64,000 bases of DNA from Sinotaia quadrata (GCA_028829895.1 CM054182.1:32235879-32299878); one strand, 5' to 3'; counted from the stretch's first letter, positions 9,821 through 22,492 are shown. Numbers and translations: made by a program. The notes: generated by a model not told the origin, from the sequence alone.

Positions 9821-10975
9821 ATGTACATGTTTGTTTTTCGAAGTGTTTGTATGTGTACTTGTGCGCACGTAGGTGTGTTTGTGTGTGATAATTCCCCCCC
9901 ACCCCCCCACCCACCCACACAAATACAGTAGTGACTGGATTAAGCTTTACACCAGGATAAAAAGAAGAAAAGAATAATTGAAAATGTTCTTGTTATTAAA
10001 ATTTGCAGCCCTTTGCAATTAAAGTAATCAGACATTTTTTGTGTGGGTGGGTGCACCTTACTTATTTTTAGAAAAGAGGGAAATAGGAAATAAAGCAGGG
10101 TCGTATTCCTCCGTGTTTAAAAATTGTACTCTTTGCATTAAGTTTAAAGTGTTTCAAGAATAATGTAAACAGAGAGAACGAGACGCGAAAATAGTTTGAG
10201 ATTAATAGAAATCATTGTATTTAGATTTCTCTCCCCTAGATTTTTTATTTGTATGTGTCTAATTAAAACATAAAGGAAGCCTCGACTACGAAAAGTAAGC
10301 CGAGAGAATCCGTGAGAGAAAGTTCATCTTGAATGGTACCAACACGTCCCACAGGGCGATTTATAAAGAAGTGTGAAGTTCAGAGTGAACAATGAAATGC
10401 GATATGAAATCACGATTCAACGACTGACACTGTGAGCTTGAATGCAATTAGACACTCTATCGATCCACAAAATGAAGGCACCCGGGGTGAAAACGAAGAA
10501 ATTATAATAAAGTCTGGCCGAAATAAAGCGACGAATTAGAAGAGAGTGAATTAGAACAGCAACAAAGAGCGAGATTTTGCAGCTGAAAACGAATTTTAAT
10601 TAGAACCGACTTAAGTGCAGCCTACCTGAGTCGTAATTATAGGCTTAACGTTAACATGTAAATTTTTCTTGTACGAATTGTGAGAACAATTTTTAAAATC
10701 ACATATTTAGTTCAAGTCTTCAAGGCATAAAGGTTGCAACTCAACGAGAGACATATGAACGCTGCACACATAAGAATCAAAACGACCTATTAATATCATG
10801 CGTAAGAACATTAATTTTCAGTCAGCCATCTGCAATATGACAAACACTAACATGCACACTCTCTTAAACACAAAGACTTACACAAGCGGGAACTAAAAAC
10901 AATAAAACACATTCTAATACGTATGTACGTCCTCAGACTTACTTACATATGTATGCATGACACAGACACGCATGC
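9821..10975. other. unique sequence; possible regulatory island at 10,440-10,650
   Basis: C-rich and TG-rich patches at 9840-9920 are followed by unique sequence. From 10,440 to 10,650 the sequence is non-repetitive, with TTTTAATTAGAACC, GCAATTAGACAC and GTAATTATAGG, all homeodomain-type TAATT(A/G) cores. No ORF. A regulatory role is inference only. Confidence 0.3.
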
Positions 10976-11187
<212 letters not shown>

Positions 11188-11279
11188 CCCAAACACACAC
11201 GTGCTTGAATATAAACAAGGATAATACACCCAAGTGTATACACATTCACGCACCCCCACACACAAACAAAAATTCTTGC

Positions 11280-11288
11280 AAAGAAGGA

Positions 11289-11320
<32 letters not shown>
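11280..11320. repeat. (GAAA)n microsatellite
   Basis: About nine GAAA units. Confidence 0.95.
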
Positions 11321-11321
11321 A

Positions 11322-11600
11322 CCGTTTAATCTTGCAAAACACAGTTCGACATTTGTTATGTCATACTATATTTTATAGCTGTTTACTAAAACTAAACTGG
11401 AATTTTAATGTTTGTCTTTTACCATTATCGTTTTTATTTCACAGTTGAATATTACATGATTATGTTCTGTCATATATATGATAATAATTACTTTCGTGAT
11501 TACATCCATAGACTGAACGAAAGTGACATAAAAATGGTGCTACAGTTTTATGTTATGAGATCTGGTTTAACAAAATTACTGACAAAATATTAAAGTTGTT
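11322..11600. other. non-coding, AT-rich
   Basis: The short plus-strand frame at 11408-11593 (about 61 codons, aromatic-rich) has no recognisable homology and AT-driven composition. I see no real gene. Confidence 0.4.
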
Positions 11601-11764
11601 AGGCCTTCTGCCTTAACCAAAAAATTGACAAACACTATGTAATAATTATTGCTCAAATTTACCAAACAACTGACAAGCGCTATGTAATAATTATTGCTCA
11701 AATTTACCAATACATTGACAAAGTTTACATGTTGCAACGCCTCCTATCTCAGTAAAACTACTGA

Positions 11765-11950
11765 CAAAGACAATATGTGAACTATATATTAACTATGTTT
11801 TAACTATGTTTTGTTTAATAAAACTACTGACAAAGACAATATGTGAACTATATATTAACTATGTTTTGTTTAATAAAACTACTGACAAAGACAATATGTG
11901 AACTATATATTAACTATGTTTTGTTTAATAAAACTACTGACAAAGACGAT
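11765..11950. repeat. 55-bp tandem repeat, ~3.5 copies
   Basis: AAACTACTGACAAAGACAAT recurs at 11821, 11876 and 11931, with a shorter copy before them. The copies are virtually identical. Confidence 0.93.
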
Positions 11951-12847
11951 ATATGTACTTAGGCCTATTTTTACAAAGCAGACGACAATAAAAATAAGTT
12001 TGAAGGCATTTTTGCATAACAAAGATATGAAATAAGAATATATTGGTAAGGTCTTTAACTTAACATGTAAATGACTAAGAAATGTTCTTTAAGGCTATTT
12101 ACTTACCAAAGCTACTATTAAAATATGTTTTATAAGTAGCTTCAATCTTAACAAAGAAAGTGGTAAAGACTGTGGACTGTGTGTTCTAAAACCTGCTGAA
12201 TTAAGAACAAATCTTTAAAAAACCTTGTTTACTGGATAGACCTACAGACAAAGACTATATATAAAATATTCTTATACTGAACAAACTACTGAAAATACAC
12301 TTGGCTCTAGGGCTCCCTAGCTTGACAAAACTACTAAGTCAAAGAAACTACTGAAAATACACTTGGCCCTAGGGCTCCTTTAACAAAACTACTAAGTCAA
12401 CTTGAGCTTGTGCATTTGTACTTTAGAAACCTGTTGACTTTGACTGTGTCTAAGATCTTGAATTCCTACAAAACTGTTGACTATGACTGTCTGAGGTCTT
12501 GTATTTCAACAAACTGACTATGTGTCTAAGTACTTGTATTTCAACAAAAATGTTCACTATGACTGTGTCTAAAGTTTTGTATTTGAACAAAACTGACTAT
12601 TTGTCTAAGTACTTGTAATTTAACAAAAATGTTTACTAAGAAAATGTTACTAAAGCCCTCTAACTTAACAAGCAAGTGAAATAAACATTGTGTTCTCAGA
12701 TCGGTTGTTTCTAGCCAGTTGTCACAAACCTCTTGTCGCCCGCCCACCTGTCGGGCCACCATTTGTTTCACAAGAGCTAAGTCTAAGACTATCTGTTTCA
12801 AGGCATTTTTGTTAGCAATACTTCTAACAAAACCTGTGTTCAAGGAT

Positions 12848-13110
12848 TTTTGTTTAACAAAGCTATTGACAAGAACTGTATGTTCTAAAGCATTTTGCTT
12901 AGTGAAACTTCTGACAAAGCTACTGACAAGGACTGTATGTTCTAAAGCATTTTGCTTAGTGAAACTTCTGACAAAGCTACTGACAAGGACTATATGTTCT
13001 AAAGCATTTTGCTTAGTGAAACTTCTGACAAAGCTACTGACAAGGACTGTATGTTCTAAAGCATTTTGCTTAGTGAAACTTCTGACAAAGCTACTGACAG
13101 AGACCATGTT
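12848..13110. repeat. 57-bp tandem repeat, ~4.5 copies
   Basis: TGTTCTAAAGCATTTTGCTT recurs at 12881, 12938, 12995 and 13052 and is near-identical. Because 57 is divisible by three, both strands stay open and read as 19-residue peptide repeats. Confidence 0.93.
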
Positions 13111-13149
13111 CTAATGCATTTTATTTAATATGGCTTCTGACAAAGATTA

Positions 13150-13620
13150 TAATATCATGTTGAAAGACGTCTTGTTTTCCAAAGTTACAGACAATAACTA
13201 ATGTTCTAAGTCGTCTTATTTAACAACGTTACAGACAAAACTAGTGTTCTCAGTCGTCTTCTTTAACAACGTTACAGACAATAAATAATGTTCTAAGTCG
13301 TCTTGTTTAACAACATTACAGGCAAAACTAGTGTTCTAAGATGTCTTGTTAAACAAAATTACCGACAATGACTATGTGTTCTAAGATCTCTTGATTTCTT
13401 AAGTTACAGACAATGACTGCGTGTTCTAAGATCTCTTGATTTCTTAAGTTACAGACAATGACTGTATGTTCTAAGATCTTTTGATTTCCTAAGTTACAGA
13501 CAATGACTGTGTGTTCTAAGATCTCTTGATTTCTTAAGTTACAGACAATGACTGTGTGTTCTAAGATTTCTTGATTTCCTAAGTTACAGACTGGTTTTGT
13601 AACACGTCTTGTTTTCCAAA
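13150..13620. repeat. ~45-bp tandem repeats, ~10 copies in two variants
   Basis: At 13370-13600 the unit CTAAGATCTCTTGATTTC plus TTAAGTTACAGACAATGACTGTGTGTT repeats every 45 bp (for example 13381 and 13426). At 13170-13370 an older variant (GTCTTGTTTAACAACGTTACAGAC) precedes it. Confidence 0.9.
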
Positions 13621-13640
13621 GTTACTGACAATGACTGCGT

Positions 13641-14640
13641 AGAAATTTCAATCCGCTGTAACAATCAAGCCATCACTGTTATAAAATCAGTTTTCTACAC
13701 CAGCGACTGTATGGGATTAATTTTCTCCTCAAAGCAGGAATGAATTTATTTTATTTTTAAGGAGAAAAGAATATCGAGTGAGATTAGGGGGGGGGGAAGA
13801 GGAGGAAATGGGGAGATGGAATAATTTCCAAATCGAATCATCTTAATGTCGTGATATCCATATCGCCATTTTAGAGCTAATAACATCCCAACAGCTTTCC
13901 AAGTAGAGTCGGCTGTTAGAAGAGACGAAACGAGTACTCTGCCCATACCTCTAGCATCCATAAATGGATGACGTTAAAGACCATCCTTCACACTCTATTA
14001 CATTGTCTGGAGACCACGAGGTGAAAACAACAGATTCCTTTATTCTTCTGGACTAGGCACAAAACGTTTGTGACGTTTCTAGGCCTGTTTAATCGGGACG
14101 CCAACAATTCTCCGCGCTTTTCCCCTTTCTCCATCCGCTATAAAGCCCGAAAAAATACAAAGAGGGGGAAAAAATATACAGGGCCACCAACAAGAAAGGC
14201 TACGGTACTTGTTCGGCTTTTAGCGAAGGCTATACGTACCGATAATTTCATAACACGGCCCGAACAGCCATCATATAATCAGATTTTGTACGAGCATAAG
14301 ATGAAGGGGCAAGTAACTCAGACTGACAGCCCAGCGCCAGTTACCGCCCAGTAGCTGCGGTGTTGTTTGCGCAATAGGTGTCGCTGCTAATTAAGAGTCG
14401 TTACAAACAACCAGAGGCACTGCTTGTCTCATGCAGTGTCCGTAGCTAAAGTTGCCTCCCCCTTTTGGGCTCGTTCTTCTGTCTATCCGCGTTTTGTCAA
14501 TTCTAGAAATGTCTGCGATGCCTCCAGATTTTATTGTAGGACAAAGCAAAGTGAACACTAACATCGGAAAGAGAGAGAAAGTGGGAAAGGAGGAAGAGAA
14601 GGAGGAGAAAAAAGATACAGTATCAAAGAAATCGTTCCCA
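13641..14640. other. unique sequence, no recognised gene
   Basis: This holds a poly-G stretch at 13789-13796 and unique sequence. The plus-strand frame at 14070-14354 (about 95 codons, rich in Arg, Lys and Thr) starts at a valid ATG but resembles no family I know and has no visible promoter or splice context. I treat it as unsupported. Confidence 0.4.
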
Positions 14641-14734
14641 CAGACACACACGCACACGCGCACGCGCACACACACAAAGACACACACACACACACGCACA
14701 CACACACACACGCACACACACACACACACACACG

Positions 14735-14774
<40 letters not shown>
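14641..14774. repeat. (CA)n microsatellite with CG interruptions
   Basis: Dinucleotide CA tract with CACG/GCGC interruptions at 14653-14672 and 14732-14743. Confidence 0.97.
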
Positions 14775-14776
<2 letters not shown>

Positions 14777-14872
14777 GCAACACTACACAGCGCTAATTAA
14801 AAAAAATATAGTATTGCTGAATATGCAACACTACACAGCGCTAATTTAAAAAAATATAGTATTGCTGAATAT
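14777..14872. repeat. 48-bp direct duplication
   Basis: GCAACACTACACAGCGCTAA begins at 14777 and again at 14825. The copies differ only in an A-run. Confidence 0.95.
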
Positions 14873-16165
14873 GCAGTGATTTTAAACACATCACCTCTGA
14901 ATTAAGATTTTAAGTTTGTCGAACACAAACGCACAGCACTTATAAAACATTTCACACTTTTTGTTTCGCACATTACGAAACATTATTCCCACCCATCCAC
15001 CCGAACACGCACACGTAATGCCACCATTATCTGAAGACAACGTTTCGCTGGTTTCCTGTCTTCATATCCTCACTGTGCTTAGAGTCACTGCGTAGCCGCG
15101 AAGACTTCCAGAAGTATTACCATTAGATGCCATGGAGGAAAGAAAGGCGACAGGACAGAAAAAGTAACGTGCACTTCCAGAACAGAAATAACTAGCTGCC
15201 ATTTCTAGCAGCGATGAAAAGTTGATTTCCTTTTTTGGTGCTGTTGTTTCTAGGCCGAGGAGCAAAATTCTAGAGAACGATTTCAATGGACCCTGACCTT
15301 GAGAACATTCTACTATCACTCTATTGTTTAACCCCATTCCCATCTAGAAGTGTTTTTCCATTATTTAACTATTAAACAGAAATAATATTTTACTTTGCTA
15401 TTTAACAGGAATCATTGTGACTTTACTGACTTTCTGAAACCTTTTTGTTTATTGTATTAATAAATGTAATAAAAAAAAATATTGCTATAATTGTGGCATT
15501 CACCCAAATGCCCCTTTTACTTCCGGTTTTGACAGCCCCACTGTTAGTATGTGTCATACTTTGTAATATGCATGCTATTTAGTCCTCTGTACATATTGTT
15601 CTTGGATCTCGTCTGCAACATAATCCCGATCCGTTAGGTATCTTCCAATGCTACTTTAATAGCCCCACGAGCAAACATGTTTAGAAATTAAGTTATTTTT
15701 ATTCGTGCAGTGTCTGACAAGTTTCGTTATGACCAGACAAATTTTTTTTTAAAAATGCCTTTACGTGCAAACATTTGCATTCCAACACTATTTTAGCTGC
15801 AATCACAAACGTTTGTACAAAACAAAAGTATTACTTAAAAGGTGCAAAAATATGCGTCCATTTAAAGCCTCTTCGTTTAAGTAACTTTTATCATGCAGAA
15901 GTCATAAATCTTTTAAAACCTAAAATTAGTGACCGCGGTGATGAGATTATAGACTTTATTATTACTCTTTACATATTATTTTAATCATTATACATAAACT
16001 GTGCATCATTCCTGTACTTTGTGATCATCGTAAAATTACTGCTATAAATAGCCTCCAAACAGAATTACGCGCCATATCAAGCTGTGAAGATAAGGTGTTA
16101 TCAATAAAAAATAATATTTCAAAATTGCACAGGACACTTAAGATTTCTTAAGCCTGAATCATTGC
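14873..16165. other. unique AT-rich sequence, no recognised gene
   Basis: The minus-strand frame 15062-15343 and the plus-strand frame 15775-15984 show no motif I recognise. No repeat is evident. Confidence 0.45.
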
Positions 16166-16169
16166 ACGC

Positions 16170-16450
16170 TTCTCATCGTCTACAGACGTTATTAATTAGC
16201 GTGACCAGTTGTGTCTGCAAACATTATTAATTAGCGTGACCAGCTGTTTCTGCAAACATTATTAATTAGCGTGACCAGTTGTGTCTGCAAACATTATTAA
16301 TTAGCGTGACCAGCTGTGTCTGCAAGCATTGTTAATTATCATAACCGACTGTCTACAAACGTAATTAATTAACTTTTCCTTCTGTGTCTATAAGCATTAT
16401 TAAATATGAAGGCTGACTGTTTCTACAAGCATTATTAATTATCATTATCA
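16170..16450. repeat. 35-bp tandem repeat, ~8 copies
   Basis: GTGACCAGTTGTGTCTGCAA plus ACATTATTAATTAGC repeats every 35 bp from about 16201. The first four copies are almost identical; those after 16320 are diverged. Each unit carries an ATTAATTAG homeodomain-like core. Confidence 0.92.
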
Positions 16451-17222
16451 TCTTGGTTCACCAAAGTATACATACTACCGACCGACATATTTTAAGCCAA
16501 AAATAAAATCTGAGTGAAATAAAATGTTCTATCACAAGCAAAAAATAAATGTCCGAATTCCTCTTTTTGTTGTCCAGACTGAGTGCATTTACTCACATTT
16601 CACGACTTTGGCCATGTAGTAAAAAGTATTTCTTCAGGTAAAAATTCATTGTCCAAGCAGTTTGCAAAGAAATAGTGATAGAATGAGACATCGTAAGAAA
16701 ACAAAAATTTAGCAGCTCGGTACTAAGTAAAGTGTTTCCTTATATTTACAAATATTTTTCTGCTCGGTATGTTGTTTCTGGATGCAAAAGGGTTACTAAG
16801 CAGATGCAACAGTTAAAAGCACAAATGCTGTTTTGTTTCGTCTATCGATATTTTATAAGTCACATTGATATTTTGTTTTGTTCCGATTCATGGTGTATTG
16901 TTTAAATTTTCAGTTGGGAGAGAGATGATTAAGAACAATATCAAAATAAAAACAGTCCGTAAAACATAACATTCCAGTAACAAGAGAATGTACCTCTGTG
17001 TGTGTGTCTTCTTATCCAGATTTCTAAAAGTATAACAATGGTAAGATCACTTTATCAAAGGGAAATAACTCTAGAAATGCACGATCTTTAGTGGGAAGTC
17101 TTTTCTTGTTTGTCTTGAAATTTCACAACACGCGAAAAAAATATCTTGGCACAGTTCGACAGTTTGCTGGTAAAAAATATGAAAATGGTAAAGATGCAAA
17201 GTTAGATCACAGAGTAGCAAAT

Positions 17223-17224
<2 letters not shown>
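16451..17224. other. unique AT-rich sequence, no recognised feature
   Basis: No supported ORF, RNA gene or repeat. Confidence 0.5.

Positions 17225-17287
<63 letters not shown>
17225..17287. repeat. (TG)n microsatellite
   Basis: About 31 uninterrupted GT units. Confidence 0.98.
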
Positions 17288-17288
<1 letters not shown>

Positions 17289-17302
17289 CTCAATCTAATT
17301 CA

Positions 17303-17680
17303 TTATACTTTTTGTTTGGCATTAACACTTTTCTTCATTAATTCGTAAATTCTAAGGGTTAGTTTTCGTCTCATTACCTCCCTTTGCACAAAATCAGAAA
17401 GGGTGAAAGGGTGAAAGGTATATATGAGCAAATCAGATAGATAAAAAAGATCAAGATAGGTATGTCCCTCAGTGCACAGACATTGTGAGCTGTCCAGAAG
17501 AAACAGGTTTGAACCACTTATACATTTAATCTGCGATAGCTTTCCGAACAATATGTAAAATCTTTGGTTGAAATAGAATTTGACGTGTGTGGCGCTTCTC
17601 TGTAAATGACGCTGCAAGTCCTCCGGCACTGCAGCGAACTTGATGGGGATGCAAGTCTGTTGTCGTCCCACCGAGCGCAA
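17303..17680 (-). CDS. uncharacterised open frame, doubtful
   Basis: An uninterrupted 125-codon minus-strand frame. The translation has no motif, signal peptide or repeat that I recognise. Composition is mixed (basic N-terminus, several aromatic stretches) rather than low-complexity, which is why it is listed. There are no visible neighbouring exons, and the (TG)n tract abuts its 3' side. It may be chance or an undetected exon. Confidence 0.12.
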   Translation of the reverse strand: MRSVGRQQTCIPIKFAAVPEDLQRHLQRSATHVKFYFNQRFYILFGKLSQIKCISGSNLFLLDSSQCLCTEGHTYLDLFYLSDLLIYTFHPFTLSDFVQREVMRRKLTLRIYELMKKSVNAKQKV

Positions 17681-17999
17681 GGGAGATCACTCAAGTGTTA
17701 ATGCAATTAGTGTGTCCCCTCCAAAAGGCTTTGTGTTCCATTAGTAGGCAAGTCACATGTAATAGATGCATTTTTATTACATTTGAAAGAACTCTAGTGT
17801 TTGCTAAATGTTTTAGCGCGTGGATACAGTTTTTGGCAGCACTGTCTGGGGCTGTTTAAAATTTGAGACATAATTTCTGCCAAAAGGAATCTATGTTGTA
17901 CTGCAATGTGACTGGATTAAGTGACAAACAAAACCACTCCTCTTTCTTCTGTCTGCCTGTCAGATTTCGTTCTCGTTTTCGATGTTCGATGCTCAATGT
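17681..17999. other. non-coding, no recognised feature
   Basis: Unique sequence leading into the CTTT microsatellite. Confidence 0.5.
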
Positions 18000-18000
18000 G

Positions 18001-18079
<79 letters not shown>

Positions 18080-18085
18080 TTCTTT
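18000..18085. repeat. (CTTT)n microsatellite
   Basis: About 20 CTTT units, a polypyrimidine tract with mirror symmetry. The Phe-Leu-Ser-Phe and Lys-Glu-Arg-Lys frames through it are artefacts. Confidence 0.98.
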
Positions 18086-18540
18086 CACTATGTCTCTCTC
18101 TTTCAAATAAAGACAGATAGAGAGTTTGGCGGAACAAATTTCCCTATCTCTATTTCTAAACTTAATTGTTACATAAATTGTTAAATGTGAAAGTGATCCG
18201 ATCTTGGGTCGGCTGATGCTGATATTTTTAAGTGTCAGTGTTGGAGTAAACAACTCAGATATAGAATATGCTAGAACTTGCTGATGTACTCTAAACAGTT
18301 TTTATATGGATGAGTAGTTTTTATAGTTTTATTAATCCAATGGTTAAGATGTACAAGAACGAGACCAGACAATGGGCTGAGATCAATATTTACCGGTTGA
18401 AAAGAATTTATTTTCTAATCTCTTTGGATTTCTTGTGGAAGAAATCTTGTCATGAAAGGAGACCATTAGCTTTAAGGTGAATTAACAGATTGATTGAGAG
18501 AGAATAGACTTAGAAATATTTCGTGCATTTCACTTTTGAT
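18086..18540. other. non-coding, no recognised feature
   Basis: Unique AT-rich sequence. Confidence 0.5.
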
Positions 18541-18544
18541 ATTT

Positions 18545-18674
18545 ACACTTGCGTTTTACGTAGAGATATTACATGAGTAGACGATTATTTCTACAAATTG
18601 GGAACTATGACACTTGTGTTTTACGTAGAGATATTACATGAGTAGACTATTATTTCTACAAATTGGGAACTATG
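18545..18674. repeat. 64-bp tandem duplication
   Basis: ACACTTGCGTTTTACGTAGA (18545) recurs at about 18609 with the following sequence to GGGAACTATGA. Near-identical. Confidence 0.93.
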
Positions 18675-19818
18675 ATGCATGTATTTAGAATGCTAAACAC
18701 TTGATATTTTTTCTAGTGAACACATTCATTAAACTAATTTGTTGTATTTATTATGATGTATGCGTGTATCAGGCTAATAAATATTATTGTAGGAAACTGT
18801 AAATTGAGACTTGAATGTAAGAAAGAATGGAGTTAGGGGTGAATAAACTGGAAAACTTAGCTTTTGTTTCCTGATTATATTTTACAGGGAAGAAAGAGCC
18901 TTTTTCTTTTTACCAGAATCTCCCAGATTACTGATTTATAAAACACTACTACCATGGTAGATTCGAGAAGTCTCTACCCCCAGTATGTAGGTGTCAGGAT
19001 ACACTGCACTCTGTTGATGTGTGGTGGCAGAGTATGTTGGACTACATTGTAGAATTTCTGGTACAAGTAAGTTACTGGAAATTGCTACATGGTTGTTCTG
19101 CTTGAAGGAACTAATATGGCGAAGGAACATCCAGATTAGCCTCGAGAGAACAGAGCTCGTGGAACATTCTACAAGAGGAACATGTAAAGAATTGAAAATT
19201 CTTTTGTGAACAATTAACTTGTGACTTTGTTATGAAGCACATAAACGAATATTGCAGCATAACCTCGACAAGGTTATGTACAAACTATTGTTACTATAAT
19301 CCCTGTAACTCCAATTCTTTTCTCTGATAAGAATTACGCTGTGATACATATTGACACTTATCTGTTGAATTATGTGTTAGGATATAAGACAGGATAAAAA
19401 TTAAAACTATCCAAACATGGTTCATGGAAATATTTATGTCAAAGTAATCTTTCTATTGTATTTGGTATATGTATATTTGGTTGTTGATTTAATAAATTTA
19501 TTTACCTTCTTACACATAATGATAACCTTATGTTGGAGAGATAGTGGGTTCGCTAAATATAGATTAAAGACGGATTTATCTTCTCTTTGGGTAAGACGTT
19601 TTCCACCTACTTAAATATTGTGTGACAGTGAATGTGTTTATGCTGTGGAAGAGAGAAAACATTTACAGCACCCACATATCCACTAAGTGAGAGAGACGAG
19701 TGAATTTTCTAGAGAATTATTAATAGCATAAATTAAGATTCTCATCAAGTGTAATTAGTTGAGGATGATTAATAATATTATTAATCATAACCACATACTA
19801 GGGTGGCATTATGTCACA
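18675..19818. other. non-coding, no recognised feature
   Basis: Unique AT-rich sequence. Frames at 18936-19209 and 19417-19614 are short and featureless. Confidence 0.5.
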
Positions 19819-20013
<195 letters not shown>

Positions 20014-20149
20014 AACTAAATGTGACAGTTAATGCGATGTGGATGTGGGCTAAGACACAAAATACAGCAGTCAAGACTTACTGTGACAGTTAATGCGCTG
20101 TAAAGATAGTCTGTATACTAGTAAAGTATTACTATCAGATGAGCCTGAA

Positions 20150-20430
20150 CACTGCAATATGGAACTAGAAGTACTAGTATATGTGTACTAAGCCATTAGA
20201 TACAGCAGTAAAGATTACCTCTGATCCTAAATGAACTATCTATAATGCTAGATATACTAGTAGGCCTATATATGTACTAAGCCATTAGATACAGCAGTAA
20301 AGATTACCTCTGATCCTAAATGAACTATCTATAATGCTAGATATACTAGTATATATGTACTTAGACATTAGATACAGCAGTAAAGATGAACTCCGATCCT
20401 AGATGAACCATCTATACTGCTAGAAATACC
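20150..20430. repeat. 83-89-bp tandem repeat, ~3 copies
   Basis: GTACTAAGCCATTAGATACA is repeated at about 20185, 20274 and (diverged) 20357, with shared TACTAGTATAT and CCTAAATGAACTATCTATA segments. Confidence 0.88.
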
Positions 20431-20785
20431 CGTCAAAATGTACTATGAGCCGGCTAAGAGTATTTTAATGTTATAAGCACTACTCAAGATGTTTAAAAAA
20501 AATTTTTTTAGTATATAATTTTTGTCAACAAATATTCCAAAAAAAGTTGATGAAACATTTTCTTTGAGGAAGACAGTAAATACAACATAAGAGCAAATTG
20601 AAAATGGAATAAAATGAGTGTGATGTGACCACAATCGACTTTTAATAAATCACTAGGTGTGTCTTCAAGTCCAATTTAACGCTACATAATACATTGTCCT
20701 GCAACACTCGCTCACTAGCATCGATGGCATGACAGAATGACAGAGTAGTTTGCAGAGCGCTCTTTACCATATTATTTCATTAACT
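20431..20785. other. non-coding, no recognised feature
   Basis: Unique AT-rich sequence. The short minus-strand frame at 20443-20634 has no support. Confidence 0.5.
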
Positions 20786-20789
20786 GTTA

Positions 20790-20931
20790 CATATTTTCTA
20801 ACTCTCTTTAATTCTTTTACTATTTAGCTTGAAATGCAAGAGTATTTGTTTCGTAATAAACATATTTTCTAACTCTCTTTAATTCTTTACTATTTAGCTT
20901 GAAATGCAAGAGTATTCGTTTTGTAATAAAA
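20790..20931. repeat. 71-bp tandem duplication
   Basis: CATATTTTCTAACTCTCTTT begins at 20790 and at 20861. Copies run to AGAGTATTNGTTTNGTAATAAA and differ at a few bases. Confidence 0.94.
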
Positions 20932-20978
20932 ATATTGTTTGACCGCGTTTCTTCCAAAAGTAAGCCACCACCACCCCC

Positions 20979-21020
20979 TAAAAAAAAAAAAGAAAGAAAG
21001 AAAGAAAGAAAGAAAGAAAT
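20979..21020. repeat. A-run / (GAAA)n microsatellite
   Basis: A11 followed by seven GAAA units. Confidence 0.95.
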
Positions 21021-21207
21021 TCGTCATTGAGATCAGTGAACGTTAGAAATGAACTTGAAATTGACGGACCAAGCAAAAGTGGGGTAACGTAGAGGGTTTT
21101 GAAGGGGAATTTACACTTTCCTAGATAACGTTTCCTAACTTCTATTTCTGTCTCTATCGAAGTCGTAAAAAACATTTCTTGTCCGCCCCATCACCCCTCC
21201 CCACTTG

Positions 21208-21684
21208 TCACCCCCTTCCTTTCCATCGGAACGCCGCAACATGAATACGGGCATTTTGAAAGGTATTCCAATCTTGCAAATTATGATCCAATAAGTATAA
21301 ACCAGTCCGCAAGTGCAACTTAAGAAGATTTACATCAGGATGGGGAACATGACATTGTGGCTGGGGAAAACTGGCAGGTTTCAGTAGCGGCTGATGCGGG
21401 GTGGTCCGCATGCAGGTGTACTGGGCGTGATAACTCGCCATAATTATAGATGCGTAATTACAGATCAGAGGCCTCGCGGGGTGCACACAATTGTAGTTTA
21501 GTGGCAGTAGATTGTAGTTTAGTTGTTTGCGATGAGAAAATGCCTCACACCTGTCTGTTCTTTTGAAAAACAATTCGATTCCTGAAGTACTGTGTTGCTT
21601 TGAAACGTGTGCTACTTGAGCCCAATTGCTGGATTGTCTGCCCTTAGAAAAATGCCAAAAATGAGCAATAGGATATAATATCAT
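21208..21684 (-). CDS. uncharacterised 158-codon open frame, doubtful
   Basis: This is one of the longest non-repetitive frames in the window outside the recognised transposons. The translation is His-, Asn- and Pro-rich with no recognised domain, transmembrane segment or signal peptide. I see no core promoter, poly-A signal or flanking exons that would support it. It could be a chance frame in a locally GC-richer stretch or an exon of an unknown gene. No function is proposed. Confidence 0.18.
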   Translation of the reverse strand: MILYPIAHFWHFSKGRQSSNWAQVAHVSKQHSTSGIELFFKRTDRCEAFSHRKQLNYNLLPLNYNCVHPARPLICNYASIIMASYHAQYTCMRTTPHQPLLKPASFPQPQCHVPHPDVNLLKLHLRTGLYLLDHNLQDWNTFQNARIHVAAFRWKGRG

Positions 21685-22490
21685 CGCTCTTCTTTCTTCT
21701 TCACATGAACTTTTAAGTGTTACTTTAAACTGAGCACATTTTTCTCTTTGTTTCTTTGTTTCGAAAGGTTCTGTTCAAACATTTACATAAAATATTTCGT
21801 AGGAAGACAACAAAAAAAAGTTAAAAGGGTATGTTTTCCAATTGCATTTAGCTTATTGCCGAGAGGGGAAAAACATTTCTAGGACTGCACGAATAACTGG
21901 GGTGACGTTTGAGTGGTAGGCAGTTTTAAAAAAAAAATTCATGCGATTGCGAAATGAAAACAAACAATTATATTGTAAGTAAAGAACATTTGTGTAAATC
22001 ATTATTGTTTTTCAAACCGCAGTATTTTTGTAGTTTTAAAAATATATTCGTTACTTTCTTCAATTTACTATTAATTGTTAGAGAACATCTATAAAATTAA
22101 GTATACATTGAGGGGTGCACAGTGTGGAGGGAGTGGGGGGAATAGAATGCAAGGCAAAGAAATCAAGCAATTTATATTTGAAATCAGATTATTATACTGA
22201 ACACTTCTCAGTTTGCATTGATTTTATTGTTGTTCTCTGTAAACTAGACTGTCGTGTTATGAACGTAAGCAATATTACAGCGATTATCAGAAATTACTGT
22301 AAATTCTGTTGCGTTGTTTTGTAACTGTAAGCAGTACTAATGTACGATTGTCCTGTTCTGTTGGTTGTTATTTTAACTACACCCGCAACTATTGTAACTG
22401 TTATCATTAACTGCTGTAAATTGTTTAGCGTTTTTCTAACTGTAAATAAAACAGTAATATTGTAATATTGTCCAGTGCAAAATTGTAACT
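21685..22490. other. unique AT-rich sequence, no recognised gene
   Basis: A plus-strand frame at 22115-22324 is short and featureless. Confidence 0.5.
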
Positions 22491-22492
22491 GT

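Larger units (their letters stand above)
11601..13640. repeat. 2-kb composite minisatellite superarray
   Basis: Degenerate units share the theme ACAAA(A)CTACTGACAAAGAC...TATGTTCTAAG...CTTGTTTAAC throughout. At least three local sub-families (55, 57 and 45 bp) have expanded separately inside it. The long frames seen on both strands at 12541-13114 follow from the 57-bp period being a multiple of three. Confidence 0.9.

Noticed and set aside
12541..13114. 188-codon minus and 131-codon plus frames with 19-residue repeats
   Set aside because: The 57-bp period is a multiple of three, so both strands remain open; no start context, splice sites or homology.
14070..14354. 95-codon Arg/Lys/Thr-rich plus-strand frame
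   Set aside because: No homology, no promoter or splice evidence, and composition follows a local A-rich stretch.
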